Source of the DNA: CBDCIS01 sp965217565
GTDB taxonomy: Bacteria > Chloroflexota > Dehalococcoidia > Lucifugimonadales > CATOSD01
Direction: 5' to 3'
Assembly (NCBI GenBank): GCA_965217565.1
Contig: CBDCIS010000008.1
Location: 124,001-188,000, forward strand
Length of the DNA: 64,000 nt
Position 1 is the first letter of the stretch. Every line of letters starts with the position of its first letter. The notes below the pieces were generated by a model. That model was not told the origin of the DNA. It saw only the letters and a list, made by a program, of their open reading frames with translations, and ran no database searches. The position numbers were made by a program, and so were the translations under genes. Shown in pieces: positions 39,701-46,896 of this stretch.

Positions 39701-40811
39701 GACCGGTCAGACTGTAGGTCAGCACGTCGTCGGGGGTGTCGTTGGCCGCCACCGGCTTGCCCACAGTGGTCTCCGCCGGCGAGTTCTCGTCTACGCTCCT
39801 GGCGTCGGCATCGCTGGGGAAGTCAGCGGGGACGTCTGTGGTGGTGGGGGCAGCCCGCACCATATTGACGGACGCCGCCTGCGCGCTCCGCTCGTTGTCG
39901 TCGTCGTCGTAGGTCGCCGTCACCCGCAGGTAGTTGTCCACATCGTCTTCCGACGGCATGTAGACGCCCGCGGCGGCGCCTGCGATCTGCGTCCAACCCG
40001 AGGTCCTGCGCCCGGACCGCTCCCACTTCCACTTGATAACGCCTAGGGTGTCCACTTCGGGGTCGTCCGGGGTCGCCGTCAGACCAACGCCAACCTGGGG
40101 CTGCAAGGATGACAGGGTGATCATGCCCCGCTCGTCCTCGTCGGTGACCTCGATCACCACCCTCATGTAGCCCATCTGGAGGGGGTCATCGTCCGTCTCC
40201 GCGCCGGGCGCGTCGTCGGAGGCCACCACTACTATCTTGTACTCGTTGTCTCCGTCATCGTCGTCAGGATCTTCGTGATCGGGCGGGATTCTAAAGGTGA
40301 GCACCCCGTCCATGCTGATGCTGAAGTCGCCGTTGTCCTGGAAGTCGGCGTCTATCAGAAGCTCGCCATCGACCACAGGAGCGGGGCTAGGAAGCACGGT
40401 CAGCAGCGACCAGTAGATCATCCCGCCCTCGGGGTCCGTCGCCGTGAAGGTCGCCGCCGGGCCCGTTCCGTTCTCGACATACTCCATGGGTCCGTCTTCC
40501 TGCCCGTGGGCGAGCCCGCCGGGCCGCAAGAACAGTAGGCTGGCGGCTAGGAGCGCGAGAATGGCAAGAATAGGAAAGCCGAGGCGTCTGTTCAAGAAGG
40601 GGGGGGGGGAGGCTGCACCACCGGGAGAGGGGTGAAGACCAGGGGACCTGCGGTTGGGACCACCTGCCAGGGCACGTTGGAAGCGGTGCCCTAACGATGT
40701 TCGTCCCGCTGCTTTTGCCGCTACCCGGTGGGGGAGGGATTGCGCAGTCATACGCGGTGGAGTAACGGAACCTTCGTGGGCGTCGCCTGAAGCGGCGGAC
40801 TCATGTCTCAT
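33735..40811 (-). CDS. Giant secreted cadherin-like protein with C-terminal EF-hand
   Basis: 2358 aa. A long N-terminal region leads to a hydrophobic signal/anchor (about residues 76-96, FPILAILALLAASLLFL). About 18-20 cadherin-like or BIg-type beta modules follow, many ending in VTVTVTNVDE or ITVKDVNEAP, with Ca2+-type DxNEAP and DYE/DxDGDNxY motifs. Residues near 100-1430 contain two nearly identical halves of 666 aa. Two MQPxVGTELTATL domains and an EF-hand loop DADNSGAIDRDE with a helical tail (EVIQAINDYL...VTNIINLYLDS) close the protein. The EF-hand tail resembles a minimal dockerin. AAGGAAGG lies 13 bp upstream of ATG 40811. The product is probably exported and Ca2+-stiffened; a role in adhesion is inferred. 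Confidence 0.85.
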   Translation of the reverse strand: MRHESAASGDAHEGSVTPPRMTAQSLPHRVAAKAAGRTSLGHRFQRALAGGPNRRSPGLHPSPGGAASPPPFLNRRLGFPILAILALLAASLLFLRPGGLAHGQEDGPMEYVENGTGPAATFTATDPEGGMIYWSLLTVLPSPAPVVDGELLIDADFQDNGDFSISMDGVLTFRIPPDHEDPDDDDGDNEYKIVVVASDDAPGAETDDDPLQMGYMRVVIEVTDEDERGMITLSSLQPQVGVGLTATPDDPEVDTLGVIKWKWERSGRRTSGWTQIAGAAAGVYMPSEDDVDNYLRVTATYDDDDNERSAQAASVNMVRAAPTTTDVPADFPSDADARSVDENSPAETTVGKPVAANDTPDDVLTYSLTGLNGGNFMINRATGQITVGPRTVLDHETTESYTVTVTVTEAGARPTAVFQAVEITVKDVNEAPMVTGGVTKKEHAEDDADIDGDDATALVVGTYTATDPETTGVANLTWTLEGADKDQFEISNDGVLAFEDAPNYEMPADAGRDNVYNVTVVVTDDGVDADGKNEMTAMREVVIMVTNVGEDGTVTLSSQQPKARVALTATLSDPDGGEADVKWQWSWAVNADDDEPTDIEDADSDTYTPTDKDADDPARFLRATATYTDNQGTDTAMVTASHEVQERGDHEPVFADDEDGKREIPENSDADALVGARFVVTDDDGDVLTYSLGGRDAASFTIDQDDPDTNPDEGGQITVKDGTKLDREMKATYMVRVIATDPGGLDASMDVTITVTGVNEAPEVMGDTKKDYAENGTRPVATYRATDPEGRTVYWSLLTVLPSPAPVVDGEILLPGDFQDNGDFSISMDGVLTFRIPPDHEDPDDDDGDNEYKIVVVASDDAPGAETDDDPLQMGYMKVVIEVTDDEDERGSITLSSLQPEVNAELVATPDDPEVDNLGDIKWKWERSGRRTSGWTRIALAEGAIYTPSEDDVDNYLRVTATYDDDDDNERSAQAVSANKVRAEPTTDSSNAIFPIEDNANDRSVDENSPAGTVVGKPVEATDTSDDVLTYSLTGPNVGNFMIDRATGQITVGPRTVLDHETTESYTNVTVTVTEADANTVTEQITITVKDVNEAPMVTGGVTKKEHAEDDADIDGDDATALVVGTYTATDPETTGAANLTWTLEGADKDQFEISNDGVLAFEDAPNYEMPADAGRDNVYNVTVVVTDDGVDADGKNEMTAMRQVVIMVTNVDEDGTVTLSSQQPKARVALTAMLSDPDGGEADVKWQWSWAVNADDDDFTDIEDADSDTYTPTDKDADDPARFLRATATYTDNQGTDTAMVTASYEVLERGDHEPVFDKDETGKRDIPENSDADALVGARFVVTDDDGDVLTYSLGGRDAASFTIAHSDDTNTGDVNEEGLITVKDGTKLDREMKATYMVRVIATDPGGLDASMDVTITVTDVNEAPEIMVGGLAIRGQRNVERAERSGTEVATYTVEGPDAASARWSLSGDDARDFTIRGGVLAFRSAPDYERPTDMGGDGVYEVTAIADDGAYTATLDVTVTVTNVDELGMISGDDILSYAETEMGSVETYTASGPAAASATWSLTGVDAGAFTIRGGVLAFGSVPDYENPADADEDNVYEVTITANHGPDTDTLDVTVTVTNVDELGVISGDDTPSYAENGMVPVATYTASGPDQASARWSPTGVDAGAFTIRGGVLAFISAPDYESPADANRDNVYKVTVTANYGTDTATRDVTVTVTNVDELGVISGYPTPSYAENRTDPVETYTASGPAAALAKWSLTGVDAGDFTITGGVLAFISALDYEDPADADGDNVYNVTVTANHGPDTATRDVTVTVTGVDEFGVISGNAAHSYAENGTVPVATYTATGPVAATWTLSGDDMDDFTIGDDGMLMFATSPDFEAPADADTDNIYQVTVHGNAGGEMGEVAVTVTVTNVDELGTISGDDILSYQENEMGPVVTYTASGQAAALATWSLAGVDAGAFTITGGVLAFGSVPDYDNPADADEDNVYEVTVTANHGPDTATRDVTVTVTDVEELGVISGDSNPSYAEDEMGSVATYTASGPDAPAWTLSGEDMDDFTIGDDGMLMFAASPNYEAPTDADTDNIYQVTVHGNAGGEMDMVAVTVTVTNVNEPGTVTLSEMQPMVGTELTATLAAPAGGLTGETWQWASSDMMDGTYTDITGATMASYTPVAADDGMYLRATVSYSDADGSGKTAMMVSANAVTDETDMDEPGTVTLSEMQPEVGTELTATLADPDGDVTGETWQWASSDMMDGTYMDITGATMASYTPVAADEDMYLRATVSYSDAEGTNKTAMMESANPVADPLLVKYDADNSGAIDRDEVIQAINDYLDAGVGAPSRTDVTNIINLYLDS
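36531..40500 (-). repeat. 1998-bp in-gene tandem duplication
   Basis: The sequence CGCTTCGTTC at 36531 recurs at 38529, and long stretches between match with few substitutions (for example the modules at 36586-37540 and 38584-39540). The unit is 666 codons, so the frame is kept. Confidence 0.85.
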
Positions 40812-40956
40812 TGCTTACTTACCTTCCTTTTGCTGGATTCTGGTCATTCCGTCCCAATCCAATGCCATCAGCTAGGCAGGTCACGCCGCGCCTTCCACCT
40901 TCTCCCGAAGGCCGCATGACGTAACGCACTCCTTTATAGCTTATGCTAGGGAGCAA

Positions 40957-40984
40957 TGTATAGTATGAGAATCGCTGTTGTCAA
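40957..40984 (-). promoter_or_regulatory. Promoter of the EF-hand giant / repeat protein pair
   Basis: On the minus strand TTGACA (40984-40979) and TATACA (40962-40957) are separated by 16 bp. Transcription would start near 40948, giving a 5' leader of about 137 nt. The IS66 insertion lies just 15 bp upstream of the -35 box. Confidence 0.6.
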
Positions 40985-40998
40985 GGGGTACGCCGGGG

Positions 40999-42462
40999 CG
41001 TAACTGTTCAGAGTTGGTGAGGTGAACCTAAAGAGGCTAGCGGTCCGGGGAGCAGTTGTGTCATAAGGGAGTGGTGAAGACTGGAACGGACCTGAACAGC
41101 GCGAGCCGTGAGACCCTGCTGTCGGTCATAGCCGAGAAGCAGATGGTCATCACCGAACTGCGACGACGCGTCGATGAGTTGGAGGCACGTCTGAGCTCCA
41201 GCGGCCCGTCCGCAGGAATGCCGGGCAGTAAGCCAAGCTCCAAGCGGCGTCAGCCGGAGACAAGAGGGCCGCGCAAGCGTCGTCTCCACGGCTTTGCCCG
41301 GCGGCGAGCGGAACCCACGCGGCGGGTGATACATGCCCCAGAGTCGTGCCCCGGGTGCGGCGCTGGCCTGTCGGGTGGCGGGGTGCAACGGACTCGGGAG
41401 GTCATCGAGAGCCCGGTGGCTCCGGCAGAGGTGGTCGAGCACGTCTTCGTCGCCCGGATATGTGCTCTATGCCTCAAGCGGCGAATGTCCCAGGACTCGT
41501 TGCAGGGACTCGCGATGGGGCGTCGGCGCCTGGGGGCCAACCTGGTGAGCCTGATAGTGACGCTGCGTGAAGAGGGAAGGCTGCCGGTCAGGAGTATTCA
41601 GTGGTACCTGCGGAGGGTGCACCAGTTGAAGCTGAGCGTGGGCACTATCGTTGGGGCGGTGCACGAGGCGGCCCGGAAGGAGCAACCGGCAGTGGCTGCG
41701 ATGCTGGAGCGCATCCGTGGCTCTCCGGTGGTGCACGCCGATGAGACTGGTTGGCGGCAGGATGGAGCCAACGGCTATGTCTGGACCTTCAGCACTCCTA
41801 ACTGATCGGTACTTTGTGCGCCGCGGTCGTGGCAAAGGAGTGGTGGACGAGGTGTTGGGCGAGTCTTTCAGCGGGGTGTTGGTGAGCGACTTCTACGCTG
41901 CGTATAACCACTATGCCGGCCTCAAGCAGCGCTGCTGGGTGCATCTGCTGCGGGGCATCGATGAACTCAAAGCGTTGTGCCCAAAAGACACCGCTGTGGC
42001 CCACTGGGCCAGAGCGGTGCGCCAGCTCTACGGCAGAGCAAAGGCGTGCGCCGCCGACCGCAGCCGACCAGCGTCTGGATACCAGCCGTCAGGGTCTCCC
42101 AACCAGTTGATGCTGGAGAAACTGCTGCTGTCGCTGTGCCGTCCCTTCTCGAATGACCAAGCAGCGCCGCAGGCCAAGCTCTGCCGTCGCATAGAACGCT
42201 TCATCAAGAGCCTGCCCCGTACTCGATACGGGGAGCTGTTCGTCTTCGTCTCGCACGCGGACGTGCCGCCCGATAACAACGCGGCAGAACGTAGCTTGCG
42301 ACACTTGGTGGTCAGTCGCAAGGTAAGCGGCGGCACTCGCTCCGCACAGGGCACCGACAGTAAAATGGTCCTGGCATCCCTCTTTGGCTCATGGCGCGCC
42401 AATGGCCTTGCCCCCCTGGAATGCCGGAGTCTACTCATTCCCCCTCAAGTCTGAACAGTTAC
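40999..42462 (+). mobile_element. IS66-family element
   Basis: Inverted ends GTAACTGTTCAGA (41000-41012) and TCTGAACAGTTAC (42450-42462) are flanked by CGCCGGGG on both sides (40991-40998 and 42462-42469), consistent with the 8-bp duplication known for IS66, within one base of ambiguity at the boundary. Only the large transposase (TnpC type) is present, without TnpA/TnpB, as in ISBst12-like IS66 members. Confidence 0.85.
41056..42454 (+). pseudogene. IS66-type transposase, frameshifted
   Basis: The first frame (41056-41805) has a leucine-zipper-like start, a zinc-binding CPGCGAGL and CALC pair, and HADETGWRQDGANGYVWTFSTP with the first catalytic D. The second frame continues TDRYFVRRGRGKGVVDEVLG...VSDFYAAYNHY (second D) to DNNAAERSLRHLVVSRKVSGGTRS (catalytic E). 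The shift is +1 near 41798-41803 (CTCCTAACTG). About nine residues (KSLPRTRYG) before ELFVFV appear extra compared with the family and are encoded by a REP-like palindrome. Confidence 0.85.
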
Positions 42463-42474
42463 GCCGGGGAATCT

Positions 42475-42513
42475 GGGGCTTACTCCGGTTGGCCTGAGCC
42501 AACCGGAGGCCCC
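42475..42513. terminator. Strong hairpin between IS66 and small gene
   Basis: CTCCGGTTGGC and GCCAACCGGAG form a perfect 11-bp stem around CTGA, extended by GGGGC/GCCCC. It overlaps the stop of the minus-strand 65-aa gene and could end its transcript. There is no U-run. Confidence 0.5.
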
Positions 42514-42710
42514 TACTCGCCGGGTGTGGCGGTCTTTGGTTCCAGAGCAAGGACCTCGGCCCTGGCTGCTGGTGGCGGCCATGCGCACCTCGTATCTCGC
42601 GCCTTGGTCAGGCCGGCGATGGCGGACACGGCGAAGTCTCCGATACCGCCCGTGTCCAGTAGGGGCAGGCTGTCGGCTCCGTTGCCCCAATATCCGCCCT
42701 CAGGCTGCAA
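42513..42710 (-). CDS. Small hypothetical protein after HTH gene
   Basis: 65 aa, beginning MQPEGGYWGNGADSLPLLDTGGIGDFAVSAIAGLTKARDT. It overlaps the end of the four-HTH gene by 11 bp, which suggests coupling, and ends at a strong hairpin. No family recognised. It may instead be non-coding sequence. Confidence 0.35.
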   Translation of the reverse strand: MQPEGGYWGNGADSLPLLDTGGIGDFAVSAIAGLTKARDTRCAWPPPAARAEVLALEPKTATPGE

Positions 42711-43815
42711 CTGGCTCCCGTTGCTTCAGCATGGCGGAGTAGCCCCGCTCGACGACGTGCGTCACCGAGACCCGGCACGCGCCGCCGTACCCGGCACGGT
42801 AGGCAAACTCCGCCTTCGCGCCCCAGGGCACACGGCCGCCGACCCTGACGGTGCCGCCGCCGGACTTGGCGCCGCGCCCAGGCCCGCCGGCGCCGCGCAC
42901 AACCATCCCGCTCCGCTCGCCCTTCCGCCAGCCCAGCACCTTCACCTCGGCGGGCATGACCCGCTCCGCCTTCGTGGGCTGGAACAGGACGCCGTGCAGC
43001 CTCTTCAGCACGCCCGGCGACGGGTTGTTCCTGCCGCTCATGATCTGGAAGAGGTTGGCGGAGCTGATGCCGGCTCACCGTGCGACCTCGTTCTGGCTGA
43101 AGCCGTGGGCGTTCATCCGGTCCCACATGGCCTCCCGGTCGATGTCGGCGGGCTGCGCGGGAGCGACCTTCGCCGGAGCCTCCAGCGTCGACTCCATTCT
43201 GGCCTGGACCTTCACGCCCATGTTCCTATGACCCCGCGCTACCTGCGACATGTAGCTGTAGGAGACGCCCACGCGGTCAGCCAGATCCCGCAGGCTCAGG
43301 CCCAACTCCCTGGCCCGCTCCCGGATGTAGCTGCTCTCGCCGGTCACCACGCATCCCTGACGGTTGGCGCACTGTGCGGACGCGATCTTCGCCGGGGCCT
43401 GCAACGCCGACTCGATCCTGGCCTGGACCTTCACGCCCATGTTCCTGCGGCCACGAGATACGTCCGACATGTAGCCGTAGGACACCCCCGCGCGGTCGCC
43501 CAGTTCCTACATGCTCATGCCCAGCGTGCGGGCGCGCTCCCTGATGAAGCTGCTCTCGCCGGTCACCACGCCGCCCTGGAGGTAGACGGTCCCCTGTCCG
43601 AGGACCTCTCCCAGCATCGCCGCGGCCTTCTCCCGCATCTTCGGAGTCCACGGCCTGCCCCCATTCGCAATCTGCGACAGGTATCCCGCGGACACGCCCA
43701 TCCTCACCGCAAGCTCCTTCATGGTGAGCCCCCGCCGCCTGGCCGCGGCCCTGAGCTCGGTCTCGGTCCCCGCATCAGGTGCGGGGCAGGCTCTGTCAAT
43801 GCTCGTAGTCGTCAT
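42700..43815 (-). pseudogene. Four-HTH (XRE-type) regulator with two in-frame stops
   Basis: From ATG 43815 (AAAGGAGG upstream) one frame runs 371 codons to 42700, broken by TAG at 43509-43507 and TGA at 43077-43075. It encodes four tandem XRE helix-turn-helix units: LTMKELAVRMGVSAGYLSQIANG, GMSM-stop-ELGDRAGVSYGYMSDVSRG, LSLRDLADRVGVSYSYMSQVARG and FSQNEVAR-stop-AGISSANLFQIMSG. The C-terminal region is basic and glycine-rich. By comparison of units, the stops replace Gln/Arg (CAG to TAG) and Arg (CGA to TGA), both C-to-T changes. The residue run RACPAPDAGTE near the start is encoded by a REP-like palindrome. It probably regulated the plasmid/ICE-like block; now truncated unless suppressed. 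Confidence 0.75.
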
Positions 43816-43839
43816 GTCGCTTCCTCCTTTAATGAAGAA

Positions 43840-43906
43840 GCGGGACTGCCCCCTTGTCGGAGACAGTCCCGCTCGAATCCGTGTCCCGATGGTCGGGACT
43901 GTCTCC
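43840..43906 (-). promoter_or_regulatory. Three-arm alternative hairpin leader of the HTH gene
   Basis: In plus coordinates, the arm GGAGACAGTCCCGC (43859-43872) can pair perfectly over 13 bp with CGGGACTGTCTCC (43894-43906), or over 9 bp with GCGGGACTG (43840-43848). The two pairings exclude each other. On the minus strand the second hairpin would form last, just before CTTCTTC and the Shine-Dalgarno, as in an attenuator. Confidence 0.45.
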
Positions 43907-43955
43907 TTGGGTGGCGTTGTTGCCGTGGCAGAATGGCCGGTGCGGCATCCCCCGG

Positions 43956-44030
43956 AATCAAGTCCGGGGCAGGCTCCGTCGTGCATCGGGGCACAGGTCC
44001 TGCCCCCGACCGGAGTCGGGGAGAAGACCT
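43956..44030. repeat. REP-like palindromes (CCCCGn..CGGGGCAGGCT family)
   Basis: CCCCGGAATCAAGTCCGGGG followed by CAGGCT, and a related CCTGCCCCCGACCGGAGTCGGGG, lie here. Similar units occur at 42214-42238 (inside the IS66 transposase), 43774-43797 (inside the HTH gene) and 45679-45703. The rest of the gap to 44255 holds no recognised gene. Confidence 0.6.
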
Positions 44031-44255
44031 GTGCGACGCGTGTGGGGTTGGGGCAAGAGGGATGGAAGCCCGCAGGGGAGCGGGCGGAAGAGGCAGCGAC
44101 CCCCGTGCGGGGTGCTGCCTGATGGAACGGAGCGCCCGTTCAAGCAGTCGCAGGAAGGCGACGACCCGGGGTCCAAGCAGGGCGTTGAAGCGCCCCGTTT
44201 GCCTCACGGGTCGTCAACCGTTGCTTGCTCTACGACAGCACCGGGCCACTCCCGG

Positions 44256-44696
44256 TCAGGGCCGAGGGCAAGCCTTCGCCAAGGGCCTCAGCCCCCGCAG
44301 GCTGCGCCGGGAGACCAGCTTGCCGGGCCGCCAGCGCATCCCAAGGACCGCCGCGACCTCAAGCGTCCAGTCGTCGCTCGTGGGAACCAGCGCGGCGGCC
44401 CGGCCCGTGCCCTGGCTGTAGACCAGCGCGTCCCGGTCCCCGAACCGCCGCCTCACCAGATCCGTCCACTCGGCGTAGGCCCACCGAGCCTGATGCGGCT
44501 CAGCCTTCGTCGTGTCCATGCCGGCGAGGACCGCCAGCGCCCCGTCCACGTCCCCCGTCTGCCTGAGCCGCCGCGCCTCGTGGACGCTCTTGGCCACGCT
44601 CGGTGTCTCCGTCGCCGGTGCCGTCTCCGGCTGCTCCGAGAACAGCACCGCCGTCTCCATCGTCCGATTGCCAGTTGCCAATGTTGCCGTCGTCAT
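44256..44696 (-). CDS. Hypothetical accessory protein
   Basis: 146 aa from ATG 44696 with AAAGGAGG 8 bp upstream. The middle (SVAKSVHEARRLRQTGDVDGALAVLAGMD) looks like one TPR-type helix pair, followed by a region rich in Trp and Arg. No family recognised. It belongs to the minus-strand block that shares the same ribosome-site and terminator style, so it is probably a plasmid/ICE cargo gene. Confidence 0.55.
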   Translation of the reverse strand: MTTATLATGNRTMETAVLFSEQPETAPATETPSVAKSVHEARRLRQTGDVDGALAVLAGMDTTKAEPHQARWAYAEWTDLVRRRFGDRDALVYSQGTGRAAALVPTSDDWTLEVAAVLGMRWRPGKLVSRRSLRGLRPLAKACPRP

Positions 44697-44753
44697 CACG
44701 ACCTCCTTTGTGTTGTGTTGCCTTTGGATTGCGCCCGCTTGCGGGCAAAGAAG

Positions 44754-44781
44754 AAGGGCCGACTCGAAAGAGACGACCCTT
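44754..44781 (-). terminator. Intrinsic terminator
   Basis: On the minus strand AAGGGTCGTCTC and GAGTCGGCCCTT pair with one mismatch and one wobble around TTTC, followed by CTTCTTCTTTG. It follows the 44.8-45.3 kb gene by 35 bp. Confidence 0.6.
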
Positions 44782-44816
44782 GCGTGTTGGGATGGGTTGT
44801 GAGCGGCCCGAAGCCG

Positions 44817-45286
44817 TCAGCGGCGGAACCTCCGAACCGTGCGCCGCACGAGGAACCGACGAAGCAGCAGCGCGCCGATGCCCAGCCCGACGAGGTTCAG
44901 CGCGAAGACCTCCACGTCGCCGGCGATGAGCGGCGCCGCAACGACCAGGGCGACCACCCCGGCCACAACGACCCGCTTGCGCTTCCACCACGGCAGCTTC
45001 TCAGGGGCCTTGACCGCCGCGTCGTTCACCGGCTCGTAGGCCGTCCAGATGGGCAGCCCGATGGCAGCCTCCAGGTGCGTTACCACCACGCCGTGAGAGC
45101 AGCCCCCGGTGTGGCAGCGCACGTCGATGCCCTCGCCGTCCGGCCTCTGCCTGAACGCCAGCCCTGCGACCTGCCGTCGTGACAAATCGCCGTCGTCGTC
45201 CAGAACCAGCCCCGCTCGAAGCTGACCCGGTGCGAAAGCAGGTCTGCGATCCGCTTCGCGCTCGGTCCGGTGTACCGTTCCGTCAT
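44817..45286 (-). pseudogene. Membrane protein of accessory block, frameshifted
   Basis: ATG 45286 (GGAAGAG upstream) starts MTERYTGPSAKRIADLLSHRVSFERG. One missing G in the run CGGGG near 45222 then moves the reading to LVLDDDGDLSRRQVAGLAFRQRPDGEGIDVRCHTGGC..., which continues to 44817 with two hydrophobic segments (VVVAGVVALVVAAPLIAG and VFALNLVGLGIGALLL) and a very basic end RRFLVRRTVRRFRR. The restored product would be about 156 aa. Function unknown. Confidence 0.6.
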
Positions 45287-45327
45287 GTGCGCTCTTCCTT
45301 CGCCGTTGCCGTCCGTTCAGTAGCCAT
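45283..45327 (-). CDS. 14-aa leader peptide
   Basis: MATERTATAKEERT. AAGGAGG lies 9 bp upstream of ATG 45327, the best ribosome site of the block, and the TGA overlaps the ATG of the next gene (ATGA). This arrangement suggests a translated leader that delivers ribosomes to the downstream gene. Confidence 0.4.
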   Translation of the reverse strand: MATERTATAKEERT

Positions 45328-46008
45328 ACCGTCGTTACCTCCTTGTTGCTGTTGACTCCATGAATCCGTATTGCCGTTCCGCCGCCGTCCGCAGTCCGAC
45401 GAGGAATCGAACGGGGGAGAACCGACCGACCTGCAGATCAACCACAGGACGGCCCAGTGAGACACGCAGCGAGACCAGGGAGCTAAGTCGGTAACGTTCT
45501 GGGATGCTGCGTGAGGGGAAGCGGCCAGCTTGCGAAGACCTCATCGCAGACCGGCGCGTGATGAAGCTGCGACCCAACCGCGTGACGGTTGCGCCGCAGG
45601 CATGAGAGAAGGTCGGGGCGCGGGACGCACTCCGACCAGGGTGTCCGTGGGCAGAGGCGCAGAGGTGCATCGCCCAGAGCCTGCCCCGTACTCGATACGG
45701 GAGTGTCCCGGCTTCCGAATCGGCATTGGGGGAGCAGTGCTCGACCCCTCGACCGGCTCACGCAGCGGGAAGGCGTTTATCCCTCGTGGAACGCCGTCGG
45801 GAGAGCAGGGCTCAATCCGTCAGGCCGCTTCGGGTCGGGGATGGACCCTCCAGGTTTCTCGGCGGGAAACGCTGGAAAAAGCCAGAAACTGAGTCAATTA
45901 TCGCCCGAACAACCGAGCGAATGGAAGGCCCGCGACGGGCAAATCGGCCCACCACGTCCAAATTGCACGCTCCGTTGTAGCTCCCATGTGGCAGACGTCG
46001 GACCGCCC
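45328..46008. other. Intergenic stretch with REP-like unit
   Basis: No supported gene; open frames here lack ribosome sites and family resemblance. A REP-like palindrome (CCTGCCCCGTACTCGATACG) lies at 45682-45701. Confidence 0.45.
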
Positions 46009-46896
46009 CTACTTCCTCCATAGTCCGAAGGTGAGGACGCGGCGCAGCCACCGCCGCAGCAACGCCCGGTTCCGCTCCGCCCGCACCCGCTTGAGGTCCT
46101 GCGTCAGCTCCCAGACCTTATCCCGCCGGTCGAACTCGTCCCAGGGGAACGAGGCCGGGGGCAGCGTCAGCTCGTGCTCCCCAACGAGTGCGATCTCCAT
46201 CTCCAACATTGGCTCCTGAACCTCCGTCCTGTCCAGCGTGGTGCCGGTCTTCAGGGTCTTGAGGAACTCGGCCCGCACCCTCCTCCACTCGACGATCACC
46301 GGCGTCGCATCGCCGTACACCAGGTCCTCGTCGGGTTCGGCCTCCGGGGTCACCAGCTGGGGATACGTCCTGGGGCGGACGTACCTTCGCTTCGTCGGCT
46401 CAGGCTCCGGGCCGGTCGGAGAGGGCGTCTCAGACCCCTTATTTCCCGCCTCCAGCCGCACCAGCCGCCGCTCCACGTGCCGCATCGACCTTGCGTGCTC
46501 CTCCCTGAACGCCTTGACCTCTCCCGCGACGGCTTCGAGGCCGCCACGCAGCTCCTTTTCCATAGCGTCCAGCCGCTCCACTAACGCATCGACCCGCCCC
46601 CGCTGCTGGGCGGCAGCCGAGCCGCCCCCCAGCAGTAGATGCCGCTCCAGTGCGGCGCTCATTCGAGCGGTGAGCCTGCCCGACTCGACCGCCCTTGATA
46701 CAGTTCTATAGCTGACTCCCAGGGTCTCCGCCGCCTTCGCGCCGTCTGTGGCGTCAATCATGTCCCCCAGCAACGCCTTCAGCCGCATCTCCCGCAGGCT
46801 GTCCAGGCTCCGGCTCGACCCTGGGTACAGCTCCTCCCAACCCATCGTCTCCGTCTCGCCCTGCACCGACGTTTTGTCCACTCTCGTAGCTGCCAT
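46009..46896 (-). CDS. HTH and coiled-coil DNA-binding protein
   Basis: 295 aa, with GAGGAG 6 bp before ATG 46896. An N-terminal helix-turn-helix (ALLGDMIDATDGAKAAETLGVSYRTVSRAVESGRLT, about residues 40-77) precedes a coiled coil (RVDALVERLDAMEKEL...FREEHARSMRHVERRLVRLE, 98-150), a Pro-rich linker and an acidic/basic C-terminus. The architecture resembles replication or partition regulators of plasmids and integrative elements. A 20-bp direct repeat flanks its start, as an autoregulated operator could. Confidence 0.7.
   Translation of the reverse strand: MAATRVDKTSVQGETETMGWEELYPGSSRSLDSLREMRLKALLGDMIDATDGAKAAETLGVSYRTVSRAVESGRLTARMSAALERHLLLGGGSAAAQQRGRVDALVERLDAMEKELRGGLEAVAGEVKAFREEHARSMRHVERRLVRLEAGNKGSETPSPTGPEPEPTKRRYVRPRTYPQLVTPEAEPDEDLVYGDATPVIVEWRRVRAEFLKTLKTGTTLDRTEVQEPMLEMEIALVGEHELTLPPASFPWDEFDRRDKVWELTQDLKRVRAERNRALLRRWLRRVLTFGLWRK

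Noticed and set aside
42391..44421. 676-aa plus-strand reading frame
   Set aside because: It runs opposite to the four-HTH gene, whose minus-strand translation has clear HTH motifs. The plus frame is low-complexity Arg/Pro/Ala/Gly typical of GC-rich shadows.
45335..45670. 111-aa minus-strand frame upstream of the leader peptide
   Set aside because: Composition looks like a shadow frame, it contains the REP-like palindrome and it has no Shine-Dalgarno.
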